Source: Patescibacteria group bacterium
GTDB taxonomy: Bacteria > Patescibacteriota > Microgenomatia > Daviesbacterales > UBA10151
Reading direction: 5' to 3'
NCBI GenBank assembly: GCA_018816815.1
Contig: JAHIVD010000060.1
Span: forward strand, 1 to 27,574
DNA length: 27,574 bases
A program made the translations under genes and the position numbers. Shown piece after piece: positions 7,555 through 14,630 of the stretch (the first letter of the stretch is position 1; each line of letters starts with the position of its first letter). The notes under the pieces were generated by a model. The model saw nothing but the letters and a program-made list of their open reading frames with translations, was not told the origin of the DNA and did no database searches.

Positions 7555-9315
7555 ATGAAACAACCTGTTCTAAAAGCAGTTTTTGCAATAATTGTTTTTA
7601 TACTTAGTCTATTTTTAATTCCTCAAACTGTTTTGGCCAGTTGCAGCAGTCATGTAAGTTGTTCAAGCTGTGTTTCAGACAGCAGTTGTATTTGGGCCAG
7701 CTTTGCTGATGTTTGTATGAGCAAAGCTGATGCCCAGGGATTTAATCCCAGCGGATTAACTTCAAGCTGTGGAGGAAGCAGTTCTACTTCTCAACAAAGT
7801 GCTCCAACATCAACACAAGCCCCCGCAGTTAAAGTTTTACCAACCTCAAAACCGAAATCTACTCCTGCTCCGGTTTCCAAAAAAGCTGATGGGCAATCCT
7901 GCAAAATTAATTCTGATTGCAAGTCAGGTAATTGTAAAAATTCCCGCTGCTGCATTAAAAATAAAACCTGCTGTTTGGATAGTAATGATTGTTCAAAAGA
8001 GCAATATTGTTCGACGTCTAAAAACCGTTATTATTGCATTCCCAAATTAGACAATGGTACATCCTGTACAAGCAGTGATCAATGTAAATCAGATAATTGC
8101 GGTAAAGGTATTTGCTGCGGCGGTCAACCTTGCTGTAAAGAAGATAGCCAATGCGGTAAAGACGAATACTGTGAAACTAAAGATGATTTATACTATTGCC
8201 GGGTTAAGTGGAATGTTGATGAGTACTGCGAAAAACCATCAGCCTGTTTTTCCGGCTATTGCGATCCTTATGTACAAAAATGTGCGGAAAGTTCAGAAAA
8301 AAGCACTTCAACTGAAAAAGCGGTTTGCGGCGATAAATCATGCGATGACTGGCTTGGGGAAAATTGCACCAGCTGTCCAAAAGATTGTGACAATATTGCT
8401 GATTTTTGTTGTTCAAAAGGCAGCCAATATGCCAATACCCTGGATTGGCAAAATCGGATCTTTAATCTCTTGAACCCGCCGGGCGGATCTGTGCCCAATG
8501 GCAGATTGGTGGTGCCAAAGGGAACAGAGGAAACGACTTACTTTAGTTCTTATAAACCAAAAATCTGCAGTAGCGGAAGAATTATTGAGGGAGAATGCAT
8601 CAGAAGCGATCAATGCGCCAAAGGGGTTTGCGTGGATCATAAATGCAGCGCTGCTACTTCTGATAATCCAAAACAAATAAGTGATGAAAAGTTGGCTCAG
8701 GAAATTTTTAATGATCAGATGGAATACATGCAAGAAGAAATCTGGATAAATGTTTATGACAAACTTGAAGATAATTTGATTAAATCAACCAAAGTACCCG
8801 GAGGTTTAGATATTAAGTTGGAAGTTCAAGGGTCAACCGCCGGAAAAGTGCCGGAGGCAGTAGTCGGCAAAGATGTTGAAACCAGATTATTTATTACCAA
8901 CGACACCAATTTTTCAATGGCGGTTGTAGCCGGAATTACCTATCCTGGACAACTGGCAAACACTTTTAAGCTGGAAGAGAAAAAATACACACTTTCCTGT
9001 AGTCCTGTTAACGGTACCAATCCTCTAACTACTGTTATCGGCACACTTAATGCCAAAAGATTGGGCGGCAACTCATATGTTTTGCCTCCACATCATCAAC
9101 TTACTATTTATTCTAAAGTTTCTCCCAAGCAGGAAGGGTACATGGATGTTTCCGGCATTATTTACTTCTCCAAAGAAAAAATGTACGCCAACTCATCTGT
9201 GGTGGAAATGGCAATTACCCCGGCCGATTTTGAATCAAGTTTTCAAAAAAGCGAAGTTTCTGATTCTATTTTGGTCAATGAGAAAAAATGCAGCTGGGGG
9301 ATAATTTGCATATGA
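7555..9315 (+). CDS. large secreted cysteine-rich repeat protein
   Basis: 586 residues with a signal peptide (1-29) almost the same as that of the protein at 5644. Residues 30-72 form a small six-to-eight-Cys module resembling a plexin-type (PSI) fold (CSSCVSDSSCIWASF). A Ser/Thr/Pro/Lys linker (73-112) follows. Residues about 114-163 and 169-217 are tandem copies of a roughly 52-residue module with paired cysteines (C-x5-C-x4-C, then CC, CC and a final Y-x-C); partial copies occur at 224-243 and near residue 343-364 (C-x4-QCAKGVC). A CGDKSC-x(7)-C-x2-C-x3-C module sits at 258-278. The last 190 residues are a beta-rich domain with few cysteines. Probably a disulphide-stabilised surface or adhesion protein. 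Its stop overlaps the next start (ATGA). Confidence 0.83.
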   Translation: MKQPVLKAVFAIIVFILSLFLIPQTVLASCSSHVSCSSCVSDSSCIWASFADVCMSKADAQGFNPSGLTSSCGGSSSTSQQSAPTSTQAPAVKVLPTSKPKSTPAPVSKKADGQSCKINSDCKSGNCKNSRCCIKNKTCCLDSNDCSKEQYCSTSKNRYYCIPKLDNGTSCTSSDQCKSDNCGKGICCGGQPCCKEDSQCGKDEYCETKDDLYYCRVKWNVDEYCEKPSACFSGYCDPYVQKCAESSEKSTSTEKAVCGDKSCDDWLGENCTSCPKDCDNIADFCCSKGSQYANTLDWQNRIFNLLNPPGGSVPNGRLVVPKGTEETTYFSSYKPKICSSGRIIEGECIRSDQCAKGVCVDHKCSAATSDNPKQISDEKLAQEIFNDQMEYMQEEIWINVYDKLEDNLIKSTKVPGGLDIKLEVQGSTAGKVPEAVVGKDVETRLFITNDTNFSMAVVAGITYPGQLANTFKLEEKKYTLSCSPVNGTNPLTTVIGTLNAKRLGGNSYVLPPHHQLTIYSKVSPKQEGYMDVSGIIYFSKEKMYANSSVVEMAITPADFESSFQKSEVSDSILVNEKKCSWGIICI

Positions 9316-10121
9316 TAAAAGAAAAAGGTGCTGTTCATCTGGTACCTATATTGATTGTATTGGCTGTTGTTGCCTTAATCGGATGGACGGTTTATCAAAA
9401 ATCCCCGTTAACTGACATATTTCCTTTTCTCAAAGGCAAGATAGGCGTTACTTGTGATCCGTTAACTCTGGTTTCTTTAAAGCAAGTTTATGATGCTTCA
9501 GGGATTGCACCTGTTTCAGGCGAGAAGTGTACGATTTCGTCGGATGATTATCTTCTGAAATTAGTGTATCAAAACAACACTCAGGCCCAAAAGGCCAAGT
9601 TTAGTTTGATGCTTGAAACTACAGGGGATAAAAAACAAATCGAAGGAGCAAGTTTGATTATTCATGAGGGAAACTCTTCCGCGTTTTTCGTTGAAGGAAG
9701 TACGCTGAAAGTTTTGGTAATGCTTAAAACTACCGATGAAGCAAAAATTAAAGGAATGGTTTTGGGTTTCAAGGATAATAAAGATAATAGCAGCACTCAG
9801 GATAAAACCCAGAAAGATAGTGATAAAACTCAAGGTGAAACTGAAAAATCTACAAATATCTTTAATGTTAGAGAAGAAGCGGCTGATAATATCATCAAAT
9901 CAGATATGAACCAGTTGAAAATAGCCATGGAGCTTTATTTTACCGAAAAGGAAGTTTACCCAAAAACCTTGGAAGAACTGGTAAAAGCAAATATTATAAA
10001 AACTGTTCCCTTAAATCCTAAAACTAATAAACCTTATGATTTTACCAGTAACGGTAAAAGTTATACCATTTCAACAACCTTAAATGATGGCAGCCAATAT
10101 AAAATAAGCCGTGAGGATTAA
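9312..10121 (+). CDS. membrane-anchored protein with pseudopilin-like C-terminal domain
   Basis: 269 residues. An N-terminal E-K-G-A-V motif precedes a single hydrophobic helix (about 8-26), so the protein may be a class III (prepilin-like) substrate or a simple signal anchor. Residues about 60-160 are beta-rich and unassigned. A Gln/Lys/Ser/Asp-rich linker (about 163-182) leads to a C-terminal domain that resembles the major pseudopilin GspG: residues about 184-269 read DMNQLKIAMELYFTEKEVYP, then L-x2-LV-x-A, a VPLNPKTNKPYDF motif and a Tyr-rich final strand. Pseudopilins carry this domain directly after the helix, so this arrangement is unusual. Start at ATG 9312 overlaps the preceding stop and has GGGGGAT about ten bases upstream; an ATG at 9288 lies inside the upstream gene. 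It is co-transcribed with the Cys-rich protein. Confidence 0.75.
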   Translation: MIKEKGAVHLVPILIVLAVVALIGWTVYQKSPLTDIFPFLKGKIGVTCDPLTLVSLKQVYDASGIAPVSGEKCTISSDDYLLKLVYQNNTQAQKAKFSLMLETTGDKKQIEGASLIIHEGNSSAFFVEGSTLKVLVMLKTTDEAKIKGMVLGFKDNKDNSSTQDKTQKDSDKTQGETEKSTNIFNVREEAADNIIKSDMNQLKIAMELYFTEKEVYPKTLEELVKANIIKTVPLNPKTNKPYDFTSNGKSYTISTTLNDGSQYKISRED

Positions 10122-10131
10122 GGATATAAAA

Positions 10132-10812
10132 CTAGATTCTGACTGTGGATAAAATTGCTTCTACATCAGGTAAGAATTTATCATAAGAATCAGCCATAGC
10201 GTTGTATTGGAAAATGTATGCTTTGTTGTTTTTTAAAACAATCCTTACTAATCCTTGTCCGTTGCCCTCATCAACCTTTGCAGTATACAGAATATCCCTA
10301 GTTTCTTCTCCTGCTAAATTAGTTGATATTCTGTCAACAACATTAAATTGTTCCTCTTCAGATTCATCTCTTGTTTGATTTTCCCACAAATCTGCTATTT
10401 CCTGTAGAGTATAGTCAGGATTTGAAGAAATATCGATTACTTTGATAGCTAAGAAATCCATAAAATTATCACTACTTGATTCCTTAGGTGAACGGAATAC
10501 TGCCACAAATTGCTGATTAGGATTTTCCTTTAGACTCCAGGTTGCTGGATATTCAAGAGCAATGCCATGCTCTGCGCTTTGATAAGTTTTTGGTTTAGTT
10601 TCTATATCCGGGACAGGTTGTTGCTGGTTTTCTTGAACAGCAGACTTATCAGTATCTTCATTTACACTTTTATCAACAGATGCTGAGAATTTGAAGTTTC
10701 CGGTAGCTATAAAAAAGACTACTACTAAAGCAATTACTCCTCCGATGATTATTTTTGGGTCAACAATCCCTTTTTGATTGAAGGTTAATTTGGTTTGGGC
10801 TGGTTTAACCAT
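10132..10812 (-). CDS. membrane-anchored PsbP-like protein A
   Basis: 226 residues. A short basic N-terminus with N-Q-K-G-I-V precedes one transmembrane helix (about 20-38). A polar low-complexity linker (about 42-68) leads to a domain of about 155 residues beginning YQSAEHGIALEYPATWSLKE and ending ILSTVRI. Bacterial domains with Y-x-YP-x-W near the start and a final helix of the type AILSTVR resemble the PsbP/MOG1 fold found as lipoproteins or anchored extracellular proteins. Function in non-photosynthetic bacteria is unknown. ATG 10812 is chosen because a TTGACA-type promoter overlaps the next in-frame upstream start (TTG 10848). It ends ten bases from the convergent pseudopilin-like gene and lies downstream of a paralogue on the same strand. 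Confidence 0.75.
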   Translation of the reverse strand: MVKPAQTKLTFNQKGIVDPKIIIGGVIALVVVFFIATGNFKFSASVDKSVNEDTDKSAVQENQQQPVPDIETKPKTYQSAEHGIALEYPATWSLKENPNQQFVAVFRSPKESSSDNFMDFLAIKVIDISSNPDYTLQEIADLWENQTRDESEEEQFNVVDRISTNLAGEETRDILYTAKVDEGNGQGLVRIVLKNNKAYIFQYNAMADSYDKFLPDVEAILSTVRI

Positions 10813-10819
10813 TAATTTA

Positions 10820-10848
10820 ATAATTACTGAAATAAAATTGTTTGTCAA
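10820..10848 (-). promoter_or_regulatory. sigma70-like promoter, leaderless
   Basis: On the minus strand TTGACA (10848-10843), a 17-base spacer and AATTAT (10825-10820), seven bases before ATG 10812. It rules against the longer start at 10848. Confidence 0.6.
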
Positions 10849-10850
10849 GA

Positions 10851-10878
10851 CTTAATCTGTTTGATTTAATCTGTTTGA
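10851..10878 (-). repeat. 14-base-period tandem duplication at a stop codon
   Basis: TTAATCTGTTTGA at 10852-10864 recurs at 10866-10878 (13 of 14 positions of the unit match). The copy at 10865-10878 encodes the last residues and stop of the PsbP-like protein B; the other copy lies beyond the stop, next to the promoter of the following gene. Confidence 0.92.
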
Positions 10879-11618
10879 AAGCTTGTCATTATCTTTCTAA
10901 TTTTCTGCAAATAATCCTCAGGTGCAATTTTTTTGTAGACTCCGTGAAAGAGAAGTATTTTGCCGTTTGTTCCAAGTAAGCCTCTATTTTCAAAATTATA
11001 CTGATCTCCATCGATGGTCTGTTCACCTTGAGCAATATAACCGCCTATTTCACCTTCAATAGACGACTTGAATTCGTTGACTTTCATGTTTTGGTCGTTT
11101 TTGAGTTTTTGTTCTACAGCATTGATTGCTTCCTGTATTTTGCCTTTTTCCGAAAGACCCTCATCAATAAAGGCCTGGATGTCAACATAACCTAAATCAG
11201 TGTTTTGTTTTATAAGTGTTTTACGGGATGTTTCAGTATTGCCGTCAAAAAGCTCCCAGTCAGCAGGGTAGGAAACCTCATAGCCGTACTGTCCGCTGCT
11301 ATAAGTTTTCCAGTTATCTTTAATATCTGTTGCAACTTGAGGGGAGAGTGTTGGCTTGGGTGATGTTTGATTAGCTGATGAGTTTTGTGTGTATTCTTTT
11401 GAATTTGCGTTTGAATTTTGATTTGACGTGGAAGTTGGTGTTGGTGCAGCAGGCTGACGGGTATAAGGCCCAATGATTTGTCCCGAAGATGAAGGTGCAG
11501 CAATAAACGGTACAATGCCTGTTTTTACTCCGATTACATAGCTGGTAACACCAACTACTACGAATGCAAAGATCAGTGGTATGAAAACAATACCTTTTTG
11601 GGCAGTTTCTTTATTCAT
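10866..11618 (-). CDS. membrane-anchored PsbP-like protein B
   Basis: 250 residues, distant paralogue of the next gene downstream. The N-terminus carries A-Q-K-G-I-V before a hydrophobic helix (about 8-32, with PLIFAFVVVGV). A long Pro/Thr/Ser/Asn linker (about 38-92) precedes a PsbP-like domain that starts WKTYSSGQYGYEVSYPADWE and ends RKIMTSFQTD. The shared features with protein A are the K-G-I-V/helix/linker layout, the YP-x-W motif and the terminal helix. The likely place is the outside face of the membrane. A minus-strand promoter TTATCA-N17-TAAAAT ends eight bases before the ATG. Role unknown. Confidence 0.75.
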   Translation of the reverse strand: MNKETAQKGIVFIPLIFAFVVVGVTSYVIGVKTGIVPFIAAPSSSGQIIGPYTRQPAAPTPTSTSNQNSNANSKEYTQNSSANQTSPKPTLSPQVATDIKDNWKTYSSGQYGYEVSYPADWELFDGNTETSRKTLIKQNTDLGYVDIQAFIDEGLSEKGKIQEAINAVEQKLKNDQNMKVNEFKSSIEGEIGGYIAQGEQTIDGDQYNFENRGLLGTNGKILLFHGVYKKIAPEDYLQKIRKIMTSFQTD

Positions 11619-11626
11619 CTTTCTAT

Positions 11627-11655
11627 ATTTTAAATATCTAATATCTAATTGATAA
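11627..11655 (-). promoter_or_regulatory. sigma70-like promoter, leaderless
   Basis: On the minus strand TTATCA (11655-11650), a 17-base spacer and TAAAAT (11632-11627), eight bases before the ATG at 11618. Confidence 0.5.
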
Positions 11656-11700
11656 TTTAATAGTGGTTTATTTTTACTTATTTGTCAAATTGAAAGTATT

Positions 11701-11728
11701 TTAAGGCTGATTATTTAAGGCTGATTAT
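11701..11728. repeat. perfect 14-base tandem duplication, intergenic
   Basis: TTAAGGCTGATTAT at 11701-11714 is repeated exactly at 11715-11728, followed by a T-run. Confidence 0.95.
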
Positions 11729-12022
11729 TTTTTTTCGTTCTTAAATTCAGACTGAATCTGCAGGGGTTAGAGGTAATGTTTTACGTCTAATCTAGGGACA
11801 TTTGGATCTTAGAATTTCCTCAAGAGGAGCATTGCTAAAGTTAGTTACGCATAGAAATCAAAAAAAATCTTAAAGATTCTTGGTTTTTATTCTTGTTCTC
11901 TGGAAAAAACAGACTTTTCATACTATAAATGTAAAACGTAGTCGTAAGCTCAAAGAACGATTGCAATTCCCTGGTATGTTAAAATTCACTTCCTAAGATT
12001 GTGGGTACTACATTCTTCTAGA

Positions 12023-12050
12023 GTTTATTTCAAAAAGTTTATTTCAAAAA
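12023..12050 (+). repeat. perfect 14-base tandem duplication next to a promoter
   Basis: GTTTATTTCAAAAA at 12023-12036 is repeated exactly at 12037-12050. The next bases (GTTGACA) are the -35 box of the toxin-antitoxin promoter, so the duplication lies just upstream of it. Confidence 0.95.
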
Positions 12051-12051
12051 G

Positions 12052-12078
12052 TTGACAAAATCGCACTAGTATGATAAT
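12052..12078 (+). promoter_or_regulatory. toxin-antitoxin promoter with direct repeat
   Basis: TTGACA at 12052-12057 and GATAAT at 12073-12078 (15-base spacer), nine bases before the ATG at 12088. TAGTATGA occurs at 12067-12074 and 12084-12091, 17 bases apart, straddling the -10 box and the start codon; this could be the operator of an autoregulating VapB/VapC complex. Confidence 0.55.
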
Positions 12079-12087
12079 CTCATTAGT

Positions 12088-12384
12088 ATGAATTATATAC
12101 AGGCTGTTTCTAAAGTCAGAGAAAGAGGACAATTAACTGTTCCCCAAGAGGTAAGAAAAGCCTTAAATTGGCCTGAAGATGAAGTTATGGTAAAGATTGT
12201 CACCATCCAGGATGGTTTTAGGGTGGAAAAGTTACCTATATCCCACCCACAGCACCCCAAAAAGAAATTAACTAAAAAAGAATGGGATAAAATTTATAAA
12301 GATATGGAAGCTTTTAGTAAAACCGGTAAACAGGATATTAAATTAACAGACTTTTTAAGACACGACAGGGATACCCATTTTTAA
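12088..12384 (+). CDS. vapB: AbrB/SpoVT-type antitoxin, VapB-like
   Basis: 98 residues. The N-terminal half is a swapped-hairpin AbrB domain: VRERGQLTVPQEVRKALNW followed by P-x-D-x-V and a second strand VKIVTIQDGFRVEKL. The C-terminal half is basic then acidic (PKKKLTKKEWDKIYKDMEAF), the type of tail that binds and blocks the toxin. Antitoxins of this class neutralise a PIN-domain RNase and repress their own operon. The toxin gene starts one base after the stop, so the pair is one transcript. Leaderless start beneath a TTGACA-type promoter. Confidence 0.88.
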   Translation: MNYIQAVSKVRERGQLTVPQEVRKALNWPEDEVMVKIVTIQDGFRVEKLPISHPQHPKKKLTKKEWDKIYKDMEAFSKTGKQDIKLTDFLRHDRDTHF

Positions 12385-12385
12385 T

Positions 12386-12808
12386 ATGCATACATATGTT
12401 TTGGATACCTCTGTCGCGGTGCAATGGTTTCACCGCTCAAAAGAATTTCATGTTTCGGAAGCCAAAAGAGTCTGGCAAGATTTGAGCGCCGGTAAGATCA
12501 ACATCATTTTGCCGGATATTTTATTTCTTGAACTACTAAATGTGTTTATTAAAGGGAAAGGTTCATCTCCCGAGAGTTCTTATTTAATATTAAGTGAACT
12601 GTATAAATCTCCAGTCACCATTGTAGAAACGTCTTTGCCTGTTTTAGAAATTGCTGCTAGGCTCATGGAACAATATAATCTTGCTTCCTATGATGCCTAC
12701 TTTTTGGCTCTGGCACAATATGAAGGCTGTAAGCTTATTAGTGATGATGAAAAGGCGCATGGGAAAGTAAAAGATAGGACTGTAATTATGTTAAGCCAGT
12801 ATAAATAA
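12386..12808 (+). CDS. vapC: PIN-domain toxin, VapC-like RNase
   Basis: 140 residues, normal length for a PIN toxin. The acidic metal-binding residues are present: Asp7 in VLDTSVAVQWF, Glu near residue 49 in FLELLNVF, Asp near 99 in SYDAYFLALA and Asp119-120 in ISDDEKAHG. VapC toxins are Mg-dependent endoribonucleases that cut tRNA or rRNA and stop translation. All catalytic positions are intact, so it should be active when the antitoxin is lost. No transposon or integrase is adjacent, so acquisition route is not visible. Confidence 0.9.
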   Translation: MHTYVLDTSVAVQWFHRSKEFHVSEAKRVWQDLSAGKINIILPDILFLELLNVFIKGKGSSPESSYLILSELYKSPVTIVETSLPVLEIAARLMEQYNLASYDAYFLALAQYEGCKLISDDEKAHGKVKDRTVIMLSQYK

Positions 12809-12839
12809 TACATGAATATAGCCCTCCTTTCTTTAATAT

Positions 12840-12860
12840 AAATCTTGCTCAAATCTTGCT
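12840..12860 (+). repeat. 11-base-period tandem repeat
   Basis: AAATCTTGCT at 12840-12849 and again at 12851-12860. The second copy runs into TATAAT at 12860-12865. Confidence 0.85.
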
Positions 12861-12873
12861 ATAATCTCTTCGT

Positions 12874-12966
12874 ATGAGTTTAGAAATTGGAATAGGAGAG
12901 ATACAATCAAACAAAACAAGGTTATTTACAGCCCATTTATGCTTAAATTCAAACTACCAAAATTAA
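12874..12966 (+). CDS. possible 30-codon small protein
   Basis: A short frame (MSLEIGIGEIQSNKTRLF..., 30 codons) begins eight bases after a perfect TATAAT (12860-12865), the same spacing seen before the leaderless genes of this window. No other evidence supports translation and no homologue is known to me. An overlapping 44-codon frame (12939-13073) in another phase is basic but has no start signal. The stretch could equally be a short transcript or chance. Confidence 0.22.
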   Translation: MSLEIGIGEIQSNKTRLFTAHLCLNSNYQN

Positions 12967-13024
12967 GAAAAAGTAGGATAATTCTTGAAAGGGATAAGTT
13001 GGGAAGAATAATCCGTTTCCAAAC

Positions 13025-14566
13025 CTATTTTTTAAATGCTAAGCTCGTATCAAAGATAGGGAGAGTTGAATAAACATATAGTTTGCCAATATTGACACTT
13101 TGTCTATACCAAATGTCAGGTTTTTTCGAATTATCATATACAAATATTCTCTGTTTTCCATCTAATTCACTATAATTTTTCATCACTTCACTTTTTTGGA
13201 TAACCTCCCAACTATCATAATTTTCCTTAGGGTTATATATTCTGACTTTGATGTTAGGTTTGCTCGCAAGATAGTATTTAGCAACAACAAATTCAATTGG
13301 ATTGGAAACTATTAACTGTACATTAGGTGTATTTAGCACTTGGAGCTTTTCAGTTAATTGTGCAAAACCAGTACTTTCATAATGTATTGTTGTAATTAGA
13401 TACAAAGAGGTAAAAATATACAATGTCAGAAAAGAATATTTATAAATCCTTTTAAGATTCAAGGATAATGTGATACATAATACGATAAACACAACAGCGT
13501 AAGGTGTTAAATATCTTTCCAAGAAAAGCCTTTTATTAAAAATTTGCAAGCCCATAACAGTAAGAATAGGCAGTATTGAGATAAAGCTAAGTAGAATTAA
13601 ATCTTTTCTGAAAAGCTGATATTTTTTGCCAAAATAATATCCCAGACTTAGACTAAATATAGTCAGGATTATAAAACCCAATGCTTCAGGTTGTATATAG
13701 GGTGATAATTTTAGAGCTGGTGGAACTCCTAGCGAGTTTGTTTTAACGCCAAATAAGAAAATGTAAATAGTTGTAGCCAATCTTTGCGGTTGTGAAATTG
13801 GGATCCACCCCAGAAGTGGGGCGTTTTGATATTGTGTAAGTAGAGTTGGTAAATACAAAACCATAAAGCCTGAAAATATTCCAATTGTTGTTAAATAAAT
13901 TAGTAGAGTTTTGGCTAGGGATTTTTTGTTAGCAAAGAACAGATCGAAAAGGAACAGAAAAATTATGCCAATAATAGTTAGATAATGGGTCAAGAAAGTG
14001 GCGACTATAATTAAACTGGTGGCTACCCATTTCAAATTAAGATGTCTGGTTTTAGAAGTTGAATAATAGAAAATAAATAATACTGAAAACATTAATGCTG
14101 TTAAAGAGTAGTCTCTGGCTTCCTTAGCATATTCCACAAAAAACGGATTGACGGCAAAGATTAAGGGAACAATAAATTTAATAGAAGGCCTTTTTTTAGC
14201 GATATTTAAGCCGGAAGCCAAAAAATAAGAAGCAGGTATAAGAAGTACACCGCTAAAAACAGAAAACATCCTAATTGCCAGATCTGAATTACCAAAAATC
14301 AAGATCCAGGATCTGAGTATTGTTATATATAAAGGGGGATGAACATCATATTTGAAAACTTGCGTAAATTGGTTAAAAGGTAAATTAGCTAAGATGCCGG
14401 TGTATGCTTCATCATACCAGAATTCCTTGTTACTGATTCCCCATACCCTTAAGACTAAAGCCAGCAAAGAGATAACAAAAATAAGTAGAAAAATATATTT
14501 AGATTGATCTGTAGGAAACCAGGCAGACTTGATTTTTCCCAATAAAATTGTTTTCTTAAACTGCAT
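13025..14566 (-). CDS. GT39-like polytopic membrane glycosyltransferase
   Basis: 513 residues with about ten or eleven membrane spans, in the dolichyl/polyprenyl-phosphate mannosyltransferase / ArnT (GT-C) superfamily. The first extracytoplasmic loop has the family Asp-Glu pair (FWYDEAYTG, residues 52-53) and a second motif with HPPLYITILR, both typical of bacterial PMT_2 proteins. It would transfer a sugar from a polyprenyl-phosphate donor to a lipid or protein on the outer face. The soluble C-terminal segment (about 400-513) is short. Start at ATG 14566 fits the promoter 14 bases upstream. It is transcribed away from ychF with which it shares a divergent promoter region. Acceptor unknown; the Ser/Thr/Pro-rich secreted proteins here are possible but unproven targets. 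Confidence 0.85.
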   Translation of the reverse strand: MQFKKTILLGKIKSAWFPTDQSKYIFLLIFVISLLALVLRVWGISNKEFWYDEAYTGILANLPFNQFTQVFKYDVHPPLYITILRSWILIFGNSDLAIRMFSVFSGVLLIPASYFLASGLNIAKKRPSIKFIVPLIFAVNPFFVEYAKEARDYSLTALMFSVLFIFYYSTSKTRHLNLKWVATSLIIVATFLTHYLTIIGIIFLFLFDLFFANKKSLAKTLLIYLTTIGIFSGFMVLYLPTLLTQYQNAPLLGWIPISQPQRLATTIYIFLFGVKTNSLGVPPALKLSPYIQPEALGFIILTIFSLSLGYYFGKKYQLFRKDLILLSFISILPILTVMGLQIFNKRLFLERYLTPYAVVFIVLCITLSLNLKRIYKYSFLTLYIFTSLYLITTIHYESTGFAQLTEKLQVLNTPNVQLIVSNPIEFVVAKYYLASKPNIKVRIYNPKENYDSWEVIQKSEVMKNYSELDGKQRIFVYDNSKKPDIWYRQSVNIGKLYVYSTLPIFDTSLAFKK

Positions 14567-14580
14567 ATTTTGGGCAGTTA

Positions 14581-14609
14581 ATTATAGTTTAGTAGAATCT
14601 TGAAAGCAA
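14581..14609 (-). promoter_or_regulatory. promoter of the glycosyltransferase gene
   Basis: On the minus strand TTGCTT (14609-14604), a 17-base spacer and TATAAT (14586-14581), 14 bases before the ATG at 14566. Confidence 0.65.
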
Positions 14610-14616
14610 ATTAGAG

Positions 14617-14622
14617 TATAAT
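14617..14622 (+). promoter_or_regulatory. -10 box of ychF
   Basis: Perfect TATAAT eight bases before the ychF ATG; its -35 region overlaps the divergent glycosyltransferase promoter. No Shine-Dalgarno is present. Confidence 0.6.
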
Positions 14623-14630
14623 CTTCAATT

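Larger units (their letters stand above)
11619..12087. other. 469-base intergenic region
   Basis: Longest gap in the window, between the PsbP-like gene B (minus) and the toxin-antitoxin operon (plus). It holds the two promoters, two perfect 14-base tandem duplications (11701 and 12023) and a short inverted repeat ATTCAG-A-CTGAAT near 11745. No tRNA fold, no riboswitch I recognise and no open frame beyond about 26 codons is seen. It could conceal a small RNA or a decayed gene, but I see no positive sign of either. Confidence 0.5.

Noticed and set aside
7769..8733. Several frames of 60-140 codons inside the Cys-rich gene, on both strands
   Set aside because: They are shadows of the long, strongly biased Cys/Lys-rich reading frame, which alone has a signal peptide and repeats.
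11619..12087. Possible structured RNA or tRNA in the longest gap
   Set aside because: No T-loop consensus, cloverleaf or familiar riboswitch motif is seen; only tandem duplications and promoters.
12939..13073. 44-codon basic frame between vapC and the glycosyltransferase gene
   Set aside because: It overlaps the glycosyltransferase 3' end and has no promoter or Shine-Dalgarno.
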